Shown here in pieces: positions 41,037 to 48,735 of a DNA stretch of 64,000 bases (position 1 is the first letter of the stretch; every line of letters starts with the position of its first letter). Source of the stretch: Streptomyces litmocidini (GTDB taxonomy: Bacteria > Actinomycetota > Actinomycetes > Streptomycetales > Streptomycetaceae); assembly GCF_014649755.1 (NCBI RefSeq), contig NZ_BMTQ01000019.1, positions 62,001 through 126,000 of the forward strand. The letters run 5' to 3'. Under the pieces are notes generated by a model. It worked only from the letters and a program-made list of their open reading frames with translations. It was not told the origin of the DNA and searched no databases. A program made the position numbers and the translations under genes.

Positions 41037-41172
41037 CCGCACGTCACGAGGGCGTCACGATCGCCCACTTGACGCGGGAGGCGGTATTGCGGGGCTCCGC
41101 GGCCCGGCGTAGACCTGTCGGACGGACAGCGAAACGCACGGGACAGCGACGCACGGGAGAGACGGGGCAGCG

Positions 41173-42534
41173 ATGCGCACAACTCTTCGTCCACGCAGGA
41201 CCGCAGTGACCCTCACGGCGTTGACGGCGGTGGCCGCGCTCGCCCTCGCGGGTTGCGGCGACGGGGCCGACAAGGACAAGGGGGAGCCCGCACCGGACCG
41301 CGACCTCTCCCTCAAGGGCGAGAAGATCGAGGTCGCCGCCGTCTGGACGGGACCGGAGCAGGAGAACTTCACCAAGGTCCTGAAGGAGTTCGAGAGGCGC
41401 ACCGGCGCGACCGTCACCTTCGTGCCCGCGCAGGACCCGATCGTGAACTTCCTGGGCACGAAGATCGCCGGCGGTGCGCCGCCGGACGTGGCGATGCTCC
41501 CGCAGGTGGGCGCGATCCGGCAGGCCGCCGCGCAGAAGTGGCTGAAGCCGGCCGGCCCGGAGGTCAAGTCCCAGCTGGCGGCGAACTACTCGCGCGGCTG
41601 GCAGGAGCTCGGCGCGGTGGACGGCACCCCGTACGGGGTCTACTTCAAGGCCGCCAACAAGTCCCTGGTCTGGTACAACACCGCCGTCTTCGAGAACGCG
41701 GGCGCCTCGGAGCCGAAGACCTGGAAGGAGTTCCTCGGCACCGCCGAGACGGTCTCGGCCTCCGGCGTGACCCCGGTCTCGGTGGGCGGCGCGGACGGCT
41801 GGACCCTCACCGACTGGTTCGAGAACGTCTATCTCTCCCAGGCCGGGCCGGCCAAGTACGACCAGCTGGCGAAGCACGAGATCAAGTGGACGGACCCGTC
41901 CGTCGCCGCCGCCCTGAAGACCCTCGCCGAGCTCTTCGGCAAGCCGGCGCTGATCGCGGGCGGTCCGACCGGTGCGCTGCAGACGGAGTACCCGGCCTCG
42001 GTCACGCAGACCTTCACGGGCGGCGACCAGCCCAAGGGGGCGATGGTCTTCGAGGGCGACTTCGCCGCCGTCAACATCGCGCAGACCAAGGCGGAGATCG
42101 GGAAGGACGCGAAGGTCTTCCCCTTCCCGAAGGTCGGCGACGGCGGCACCGCCCCGGTGGTGACGGCCGGCGACGCGGCCGTGGCCCTGAAGGACACCAA
42201 GGGCGCGCAGGCGCTGCTCGCCTTCCTCGCCTCGCCGGACGCGGCGAAGATCTGGGCGGCCGAGGGCGGGTTCCTCTCCCCGAACAAGAACCTGGACCCG
42301 GCGGCGTACCCGAACGACGTCCAGCGCGAGATCGCCGAGGCGCTCATCGGCGCCGGTGACGGCTTCCGCTTCGACATGTCGGACCAGATGCCGCAGTCCT
42401 TCGGCGGGACGCCGGGCAAGGGCGAGTGGAAGGCGCTCCAGGACTTCCTGAAGGACCCGAAGGACGTCGCCGGGACCCAGGCGCGTCTGGAGGCGGACGC
42501 GGCGAAGGCGTACAAGGCCGCCGCGAAGGGCTGA
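41173..42534 (+). CDS. Sugar ABC transporter substrate-binding lipoprotein (CUT1)
   Basis: This is a 453-residue extracellular binding protein. The signal peptide ends in lipobox LAGC with the lipidated Cys at 28. The mature protein has the two-lobe fold of family 1 binding proteins, with a hinge region near FEGDFAAVN and a carbohydrate-type Trp/Tyr-rich cleft. It delivers an alpha-glucoside-like or other oligosaccharide to the two permeases that follow, seven bases downstream. No ATPase gene is present; MsiK-type shared ATPases usually serve such systems in Streptomyces. The sugar cannot be told from the sequence. Confidence 0.9.
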   Translation: MRTTLRPRRTAVTLTALTAVAALALAGCGDGADKDKGEPAPDRDLSLKGEKIEVAAVWTGPEQENFTKVLKEFERRTGATVTFVPAQDPIVNFLGTKIAGGAPPDVAMLPQVGAIRQAAAQKWLKPAGPEVKSQLAANYSRGWQELGAVDGTPYGVYFKAANKSLVWYNTAVFENAGASEPKTWKEFLGTAETVSASGVTPVSVGGADGWTLTDWFENVYLSQAGPAKYDQLAKHEIKWTDPSVAAALKTLAELFGKPALIAGGPTGALQTEYPASVTQTFTGGDQPKGAMVFEGDFAAVNIAQTKAEIGKDAKVFPFPKVGDGGTAPVVTAGDAAVALKDTKGAQALLAFLASPDAAKIWAAEGGFLSPNKNLDPAAYPNDVQREIAEALIGAGDGFRFDMSDQMPQSFGGTPGKGEWKALQDFLKDPKDVAGTQARLEADAAKAYKAAAKG

Positions 42535-42541
42535 GTCCGAG

Positions 42542-43849
42542 ATGCCGGCCACCAGGACCAGAGGCAGGAGCAGGAGCAGGGCGGTCGCGGCGGGGTTCCT
42601 GCTCCCCGCGCTGCTCCTGCTCGGCGCGCTCGTCGTCTACCCGATCGGGTACTCCGTCCGGCGTTCGTTCTTCGACCGTTCCGGCGGCTCCTTCGTCGGC
42701 CTCGACAACTACCTCGCGCTCGTCACCGACGACTCGCTGCGCACCGCCGTCCGCAACAACCTGATCTGGCTGGTGGTGGCCCCGGCGGTCGCCACCGCGC
42801 TCGGTCTGGTCTTCGCGGTGCTGACCGAACGCGTCCGCTGGGGGACGGCGTTCAAGCTGGTCGTCTTCATGCCGATGGCGATCTCGATGCTCGCCGCCGG
42901 GATCATCTTCCGGCTCGTCTACGAGCAGGACCCGGACCGCGGGGTCGCCAACGCCGTCTGGGTCGGGGTCCACGACACCTTCGCCGAGTCCTCCGGTTTC
43001 CCCCGGGCCCGGCCGCTGCCGGTGCACCCGTTGAGGGCGGCGGGGGGCGGGGCGTTCGAGACGAAGGCGCCGGTGCGCGCCGGGGTGCCCGTGCTGCTCC
43101 CGCTGGTGGGGGTGGCTCCGGCGCGGATGCCCCGGGACGCCCGCCCGGCGCACGCGCCGACGCCCTCGTCCACCGGGGTCACCGGCACGGCCTGGCTGGA
43201 CTTCACGCGGGGCGGCGGCGGGAAGCCGAACGCGGTCGATCCGGAGGAGCTGGGCCTGAAGGGGCTGCGGATCGAGGCGGTACGGGACGGGAAGGTGGTC
43301 GCCACGGCCACGGCGGCGGCCGACGGCAGCTTCACCCTGCCGGCGGACCGCGCCGACGGGGCCGTGCTGCGGCTGCCCGCGAGCAACTTCCGGGAGCAGT
43401 ACGACGGCGTGGAGTGGCTGGGCCCCTCGCTCGTCACCCCGGCGGTGATCGGGTCGTACGTGTGGATGTGGGCCGGGTTCGCGATGGTCCTGATCGGCGC
43501 CGGGCTCGCGGCCGTGCCGCGCGAACTCCTGGAGGCGGCGCGGGTGGACGGGGCGAACGAGTGGCAGGTGTTCCGGCGGATCACGGTGCCGCTCCTGGCG
43601 CCCGTCCTCGTGGTCGTCCTGGTCACCCTGATGATCAACGTGCTCAAGGTCTTCGACCTGGTCTTCGTCATCGCGCCGGGCTCCGCGCAGGACGACGCGA
43701 ACGTGCTCGCGCTCCAGCTGTACCGCTCGTCCTTCGGCACGGACGCGGACCTCGGGGTCGGCTCGGCCATCGCCGTCGTCCTGCTCCTCCTCGTGCTGCC
43801 GGTGATGGTGGTCAACATCCGCCGCATCCGAAGGGAGTCCCGCCGATGA
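42542..43849 (+). CDS. Sugar ABC transporter permease with ~140-residue extracytoplasmic insert
   Basis: This is a 435-residue MalF-type permease, about 130-140 residues longer than usual. Helices 1-3 lie before residue 125 (YPIGYSVRRSFFD; MPMAISMLAAGIIFRL). After VYEQDPDRG, a soluble insert runs from ~150 to ~292, with a beta-rich GTAWLDFTRGGGGKPNAVD ... LRIEAVRDGKVVATA segment resembling a carboxypeptidase-regulatory-like Ig fold. Helices 4-6 then resume with the EAA loop (EAARVDGANEWQVFRRITVP, ~330-350) that docks the ATPase. The insert occupies the same position as the P2 loop of E. coli MalF, so it may contact the binding protein. It overlaps the next permease by four bases (ATGA). Confidence 0.86.
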   Translation: MPATRTRGRSRSRAVAAGFLLPALLLLGALVVYPIGYSVRRSFFDRSGGSFVGLDNYLALVTDDSLRTAVRNNLIWLVVAPAVATALGLVFAVLTERVRWGTAFKLVVFMPMAISMLAAGIIFRLVYEQDPDRGVANAVWVGVHDTFAESSGFPRARPLPVHPLRAAGGGAFETKAPVRAGVPVLLPLVGVAPARMPRDARPAHAPTPSSTGVTGTAWLDFTRGGGGKPNAVDPEELGLKGLRIEAVRDGKVVATATAAADGSFTLPADRADGAVLRLPASNFREQYDGVEWLGPSLVTPAVIGSYVWMWAGFAMVLIGAGLAAVPRELLEAARVDGANEWQVFRRITVPLLAPVLVVVLVTLMINVLKVFDLVFVIAPGSAQDDANVLALQLYRSSFGTDADLGVGSAIAVVLLLLVLPVMVVNIRRIRRESRR

Positions 43850-44757
43850 CGTCGCTCACCACCGAGACCGCCGCCGGGGCCGCCCCCCGGAGCGTCCCCG
43901 GGTCCGGCGCGCGCCTCGCCGCCCGGATCGCCGGCGGGGCCGCGTCCGGCGCCGTCCGGGTCTTCCTCGTCCTCGCCGGCCTGTTCTGGCTGATGCCGAC
44001 GGTCGGGCTGCTGCTCTCCTCGCTCCGCTCGCCGTCCGACATCGCGGCGAGCGGCTGGTGGGAGGTGTTCACGGCTCCCGCGCAGCTGACCACCGAGAAC
44101 TACACCCGGCTCCTCTCGAACGACACGATCACCGGTTCGCTGTTCTCCACCGTCCTGATCACCGTCCCGGCCACCCTCCTGGTGCTCCTCATCGGCTCGT
44201 TCGCCGGTTACGCCTTCGCGTGGCTGGAGTTCCCGGGCCGGGACTGGTGGTTCCTGGGCGTGGTGGCGCTCCTCGTGGTCCCGGTGCAGGTGGCCCTGGT
44301 GCCGGTGTCGAAGCTGTTCGGGGCGGTGGGGCTCTTCGAGACGACGGCCGGGGTGGTCCTCTTCCACACGGCCTTCGGCCTGCCGTTCGCGATCTTCCTG
44401 CTGCGGAACTTCTTCGCGGAGATCCCGCGCGAACTCCTGGAGGCGGCGCGGCTCGACGGGGCGGGCGAGATCCGGCTCTTCACGCGCGTGGTGCTGCCGC
44501 TCGGCGGCCCGGCGATCGCCTCGCTGGGGATCTTCCAGTTCCTGTGGGTGTGGAACGACATGCTGGTCGCGCTGATCTTCGCGGACTCGCAGTCGCCGCC
44601 GATCACGGTGGCGCTCCAGCAGCAGGTGCGCCAGTTCGGCAACAACGTGGACGTGCTCGCGCCGGGGGCGTTCGTGTCGATGGTGGTGCCGCTGGTGGTG
44701 TTCTTCGCGTTCCAGCGGCAGTTCGCGTCGGGGGTGATGGCGGGCGCGGTGAAGTAG
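43846..44757 (+). CDS. Sugar ABC transporter permease, second subunit
   Basis: This is a 303-residue MalG-type permease with six helices and the EAA loop (EAARLDGAGEIRLFTRVVLP, ~200-219). The ATG at 43846 overlaps the previous stop (TGA 43847-43849) and follows AAGGGAG, so synthesis of the two permeases is coupled. It ends 10 bases before the convergent TetR gene. It completes the binding protein-permease-permease importer; the ATPase must be encoded elsewhere. Confidence 0.9.
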   Translation: MTSLTTETAAGAAPRSVPGSGARLAARIAGGAASGAVRVFLVLAGLFWLMPTVGLLLSSLRSPSDIAASGWWEVFTAPAQLTTENYTRLLSNDTITGSLFSTVLITVPATLLVLLIGSFAGYAFAWLEFPGRDWWFLGVVALLVVPVQVALVPVSKLFGAVGLFETTAGVVLFHTAFGLPFAIFLLRNFFAEIPRELLEAARLDGAGEIRLFTRVVLPLGGPAIASLGIFQFLWVWNDMLVALIFADSQSPPITVALQQQVRQFGNNVDVLAPGAFVSMVVPLVVFFAFQRQFASGVMAGAVK

Positions 44758-44767
44758 CGCCCGGGGG

Positions 44768-45367
44768 TCACGCCTTGAGCGCCGCCACCGCCGCGCGCGC
44801 GAGTTCGTCCACGTACCCCTTCGGCAGGGGCGTACGGACGACGACCAGGCGCCAGTAGAGCGGGCCGACGGCGAGGTCGAGGGCTTTGCCGGGGTCGGCG
44901 CCCTCGGGGAGTTCGCCGCGGGCGACGGCCTCGCGGACGATCTGGGTCATGACGCCCTGCTGCCCGTCGAGCAGCACGGCCTTGACGGTCTCGGCGATCT
45001 CGGGGTGGCGGGCGGCCTCGACGAGCAGGTCCGGGATGACCTGGGAGGCGACCGGGTGGCGCAGGGCGTGCGAGGCCACTTCGAGGAGGGCGCGCACGTC
45101 CCCGTAGAGGGAGCCGCTGGCGGGGGCCGGGAGGCCCTGGGCGGCGAAGGCGCCGACGAGGTCGAGGACGAGGGAGAGCTTGGACTTCCAGCGCCGGTAG
45201 ACGGCGGTCTTGCCGACGCCCGCGCGGCGCGCGATGCCCTCGATGGACATCCGGGCGTAGCCGACGGCCGCGAGTTCCTCGAAGACGGCGGCGCGGATGG
45301 CCTCGGTCACGTCCTCGCGGAGTACGGCGGCTCCGGCGGGGGCGCGGCGGGGGGTCGGGGCGGTCAT
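44768..45367 (-). CDS. TetR-family transcriptional regulator
   Basis: This is a 199-residue regulator. The helix-turn-helix occupies ~18-62 (MSIEGIARRAGVGKTAVYRRW), followed by an all-helical ligand domain with the TetR_C conserved Pro/Leu pattern. I use ATG 45367, preceded by AGGA; the next upstream ATG (45376) would add three residues. It is convergent with the sugar transporter and divergent from the ABC-2 exporter operon, which is its likely target through the repeats at 45401-45466. Confidence 0.88.
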   Translation of the reverse strand: MTAPTPRRAPAGAAVLREDVTEAIRAAVFEELAAVGYARMSIEGIARRAGVGKTAVYRRWKSKLSLVLDLVGAFAAQGLPAPASGSLYGDVRALLEVASHALRHPVASQVIPDLLVEAARHPEIAETVKAVLLDGQQGVMTQIVREAVARGELPEGADPGKALDLAVGPLYWRLVVVRTPLPKGYVDELARAAVAALKA

Positions 45368-45400
45368 GAACGGCATCCTAACCAATGCCGATCTCCCGGA

Positions 45401-45466
45401 GTCGTTACGACGATACGGTTGCGTTCCGGCGTGGGGACGCCCTAACCTCACCGTAGCGACGATACG
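45401..45466. promoter_or_regulatory. Candidate TetR operator region between the regulator and the exporter operon
   Basis: CGACGATACG occurs at 45408-45417 and 45457-45466, exactly 49 bases apart. The first copy overlaps a perfect palindrome GTCGTTACGAC (45401-45411). Both lie in the divergent promoter space. Confidence 0.45.
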
Positions 45467-45534
45467 ACCCCGTCCCATCGCCGACGGCGCATGCGTCCAC
45501 GCATGCGCGCACCCCTCGTCGAAAGCGCCCGCCC

Positions 45535-46458
45535 GTGACCACGACCCTGGCCCCGCCCGTACCGCAGACGCCGACACCGGCCGCCCCCACGGAGGACCTC
45601 GGCGCCCTCGCCCGCCGCCACGGCCTGAGCGTCAGCGGCGCCCGTCCCTCGCTCCCCTCCTACGTGCGGCAGCTCTGGTCCCGCCGCGACTTCATCACCG
45701 CCTTCGCGACCGCCCGCCTCACCGCGCAGTTCAGCCAGGCGCGCCTCGGCCAGGTCTGGCAGGTGATGACCCCGCTCCTCAACGCGGCCGTGTACTACCT
45801 GATCTTCGGCGTCCTGATGAACGCGAAGAGCGGCGTGCCCGACTACGTGCCCTTCCTGGTGACCGGCATCTTCGTGTGGACCTTCACGGCCAACACGGTC
45901 CAGGCCGGCACCCGGGCGATCAGCGGCAACCTGGGCCTCGTCCGCGCCCTGCACTTCCCGCGGGCGAGCCTGCCGATCTCGCTCGCCCTCCAGCAGCTCC
46001 AGCAGCTGCTGTTCTCGCTCGGCGTGCTCGCCGTGCTCCTGGCCTGCTTCGGCGAGCTCCCCGCCCGGAGCTGGCTGCTCGCCGTTCCGGCGCTGTTCCT
46101 GCAGACGCTGTTCAACACGGGCGTGTCGCTCGTCCTCGCCCGGCTCGCGGCCCGCACCCCCGACATCAGCCAGCTGATGCCCTTCGTGCTCCGCACCTGG
46201 ATGTACGCCTCGGGCGCGATGTGGTCGATCCAGAACCTGGCGACCAGCGGCCGCTTCCCGGAGGCCGTGGTCCTCGCGCTCCAGTGCAACCCGGCGGCGG
46301 TCTACATCGACCTCATGCGCTTCGCCCTGATCGAGAGCTTCACCGGGGCGCAGCTGCCTCCGCACGTGTGGGCGCTCGCCGCGGGCTGGGCCCTGCTGGC
46401 CTTCGGGGGCGGTTTCATCTGGTTCTGGAAGGCGGAGGAGACCTACGGCCGTGGCTGA
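45535..46458 (+). CDS. ABC-2 permease for polysaccharide or teichoic-acid-like export
   Basis: This is a 307-residue membrane protein with a cytosolic Pro-rich N-terminus, the amphipathic interface segment (YVRQLWSRRDFITAFATARL) and six helices of the Wzm/TagG type. It starts with GTG 45535. It overlaps the ATPase gene by eight bases. The pair moves undecaprenyl-linked glycan or teichoic polymers out of the cell. No glycan-binding C-terminal domain is present on the partner ATPase, so the chain length is probably set elsewhere. Confidence 0.87.
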   Translation: MTTTLAPPVPQTPTPAAPTEDLGALARRHGLSVSGARPSLPSYVRQLWSRRDFITAFATARLTAQFSQARLGQVWQVMTPLLNAAVYYLIFGVLMNAKSGVPDYVPFLVTGIFVWTFTANTVQAGTRAISGNLGLVRALHFPRASLPISLALQQLQQLLFSLGVLAVLLACFGELPARSWLLAVPALFLQTLFNTGVSLVLARLAARTPDISQLMPFVLRTWMYASGAMWSIQNLATSGRFPEAVVLALQCNPAAVYIDLMRFALIESFTGAQLPPHVWALAAGWALLAFGGGFIWFWKAEETYGRG

Positions 46459-47236
46459 CCCCTCGAAGACGCCCACCGTCGTGGCCGACGGCGTCCACAT
46501 CACGTACACCGTCCACGGCGGGCACCCCGGCGGCCGGGGCGGCGCCACCGCCGCGCTCGGCCGGGTGCTGCGCCGTCGCACGGCTCCGGCCGGCCGCCGG
46601 GTCCACGCCGTGAGGGGCGTCAGCTTCGTCGCACACCGGGGCGAGGCGATCGGCCTGATCGGTTCGAACGGATCGGGGAAGTCCACCCTCCTGAAGGCCG
46701 TCGCGGGCCTCCTGCCCGTGGACCGGGGGCGGATCTACACCCACGGGCAGCCCTCCCTCCTCGGCGTGAACGCGGCCCTCATGAACGATCTGACCGGCGA
46801 ACGCAACGTGGTCCTGGGCGGCCTCGCGATGGGCATGAGCCGCACGGAGGTCCGGGAGCGCTACGACGGGATCGTCGACTTCTCCGGCATCAACGAGAAG
46901 GACGACGCGATCTCCCGCCCGATGCGGACCTACTCCTCCGGGATGGGCGCGCGGCTGCGCTTCTCCATCGCCGCCGCGAAGAGCCACGACGTGCTCCTCA
47001 TCGACGAGGCCCTGTCGACCGGCGACGCGCGTTTCCGCCGCCGCAGCCAGGAGCGGATCGACGAGCTGCGGGCGGAGGCGGGGACGGTCTTCCTGGTCAG
47101 CCACTCGAACTCCACGATCACGCAGACCTGCGACCGGGCGCTGTGGCTGGAGGCGGGGACGCTGCGGATGGACGGCCCGGCGGAGGAGGTGGTGGCGGCA
47201 TACGAGGAGTTCACGGCCGGGCCGCGAGCGAAGTAG
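46451..47236 (+). CDS. ABC-2 exporter ATPase (Wzt/TagH type)
   Basis: This is a 261-residue ATPase: Walker A GSNGSGKST (~73-81), a Q-loop-region, signature YSSGMGARLRFSIAAA, Walker B VLLIDEAL and switch His in VSHSN. The variant signature (SSGM instead of LSGGQ) is normal for this exporter class. GTG 46451 overlaps the end of the permease, so the two are translationally coupled. It lacks the extra C-terminal carbohydrate-binding domain of Wzt. Confidence 0.88.
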   Translation: MADPSKTPTVVADGVHITYTVHGGHPGGRGGATAALGRVLRRRTAPAGRRVHAVRGVSFVAHRGEAIGLIGSNGSGKSTLLKAVAGLLPVDRGRIYTHGQPSLLGVNAALMNDLTGERNVVLGGLAMGMSRTEVRERYDGIVDFSGINEKDDAISRPMRTYSSGMGARLRFSIAAAKSHDVLLIDEALSTGDARFRRRSQERIDELRAEAGTVFLVSHSNSTITQTCDRALWLEAGTLRMDGPAEEVVAAYEEFTAGPRAK

Positions 47237-47274
47237 ACGAACAAAACAGACATCGCGGTCTAAAGTGCGGTGGG

Positions 47275-48687
47275 ATGACGAACGATCGCCCTGAGTCGCC
47301 GCCCCGCCCCGGAAGAGAAGCCCGCCGCCGCCCCGGAGGCGAACCCCCGCTCCCGCCCTCCTCCGGGGGCGAACCCCCGCTCCCCTCCCCCTCCGGGGAC
47401 GAGCCCCCGGTCCCGCCCCGCTCCGCGAGCGACCCCCCCGCCCTCACCAAGTCCCCCTTCGACTCGGACACCTTCACCTTCGCCACCTTCGTCACCGTCG
47501 GCCGCGGCCCCGACCTCGCCCTCGCCGTCGTCTGGATCCTCGCCCGGGCCGGCATGCTCCTACTGCTCGTCCGCGACGACCTCGGCATCGGCGGAGTGGG
47601 CCGCGAGGTGGGCCTCTACCAGTACTGGTACGGGCAGTTCGCCGCCGGCACCTTCCCGCCCGGCGACGCCATGTGGCAGTACCCGCCCGGCGCGGGACTC
47701 GTGGTCATGGCGCCGGGCCTCCTCCTCCCCTGGCTCACCTACTTCAAGGCCTTCGTCGCCCTCACCCTCCTCGCCGACGCCGTCGTCACGCTCGCACTCG
47801 CCCGCGCCGACAGCGCCCGCCTCACCCACGGCGCCTGGATCTGGGTCTGCGGCCTCCCCCTCCTCCTCCACCTGCCGCTCGCCCGGTACGACGTGCAGAC
47901 CACCGCCCTCGCCGTGCTCGCCCTGCTCGCCCTCGGCGCCCGCTCCACCGCCGCCCACCGGCTCGGCGGCGCGTTCGCCGGGATCGGCGCCATGGTCAAG
48001 GTGTGGCCCGCGCTCGCCCTGATCGGCACGCCCCGGGGCCGCACCACCCGGGAGGCCTGGACCGCCGCCGCCGTCACCGTCCTCGTGCTCCTCGCCACCC
48101 TGGCGCTGCTCTTCTCCGAGTCGCTGGGCTTCCTGCGCCAGCAGGGCGGCCGCGGCATCCAGATCGAGTCCCTGGGCGGCACGGCCCTCGCGGTGGCCCA
48201 CGCCACCGGAGCCTGGACGGGCAGGGTCGACTTCCGCTACGGGGCCTTCGAGTACGTCGGCCCGTACGTCTCCACCCTCGGGCACCTCGCCCTGCTGCTC
48301 ACGGTCCTCGCCTTCGGATGGCTGCTCCTGTGGCGCCTCCAGGCCCGCCGCTGGACCCCCGCCACCCCGCTCGACGCGGCCCTCGCCGCCGTCCTGCTCT
48401 TCACCGTCACCAGCCGGGTGATCAGCCCCCAGTACATGATCTGGCTGATCGGCCTCGCCGCCGTCTGCCTGACCTCCCGCGACACCGTGATGCGCCCGGT
48501 CGCCCTGCTGCTCCTCCCGGCGGCCGCCCTCAGCTCCCTCGCGTACCCCGTCCTCTACGCGGACGTGGTGGACGGCACCGCCACCGGCCTGGCCGTCATG
48601 GTGCTCCGCAACGGCCTGCTGCTCGCGGCGGCCCTGCTCGCCGCCCGCCGCCTGTGGACCTCGACGGCGACGCCCGACGCGGAATGA
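47275..48687 (+). CDS. GT87-like membrane glycosyltransferase (DUF2029)
   Basis: This is a 470-residue protein. A disordered N-terminal ~75 residues with GGEPPLP repeats is followed by ten or more membrane helices. The GT-C style loop (YQYWYGQFAAGTFPPGDAMWQYPPG, quoted here as its ends YQYWYGQF and WQYPPG) lies near 125-150, with acidic residues on the external side. Such enzymes move mannose or related sugars from polyprenyl phosphate onto lipids or glycans outside the membrane. It follows the exporter ATPase by 38 bases. A TAAAGT at -13 and the absence of a ribosome site suggest a leaderless mRNA from its own promoter. Confidence 0.8.
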   Translation: MTNDRPESPPRPGREARRRPGGEPPLPPSSGGEPPLPSPSGDEPPVPPRSASDPPALTKSPFDSDTFTFATFVTVGRGPDLALAVVWILARAGMLLLLVRDDLGIGGVGREVGLYQYWYGQFAAGTFPPGDAMWQYPPGAGLVVMAPGLLLPWLTYFKAFVALTLLADAVVTLALARADSARLTHGAWIWVCGLPLLLHLPLARYDVQTTALAVLALLALGARSTAAHRLGGAFAGIGAMVKVWPALALIGTPRGRTTREAWTAAAVTVLVLLATLALLFSESLGFLRQQGGRGIQIESLGGTALAVAHATGAWTGRVDFRYGAFEYVGPYVSTLGHLALLLTVLAFGWLLLWRLQARRWTPATPLDAALAAVLLFTVTSRVISPQYMIWLIGLAAVCLTSRDTVMRPVALLLLPAAALSSLAYPVLYADVVDGTATGLAVMVLRNGLLLAAALLAARRLWTSTATPDAE

Positions 48688-48727
48688 GGAAGGGCCCCGA
48701 CCGGAACACCGGCGGGGCCCTTCCTCA
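48685..48727. terminator. Bidirectional terminator between GT87 and gdh
   Basis: A perfect 15-bp stem (48685-48699 with 48713-48727), overlapping the GT87 stop codon and lying nine bases before the end of gdh on the opposite strand. Confidence 0.9.
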
Positions 48728-48735
48728 TGCACGGA

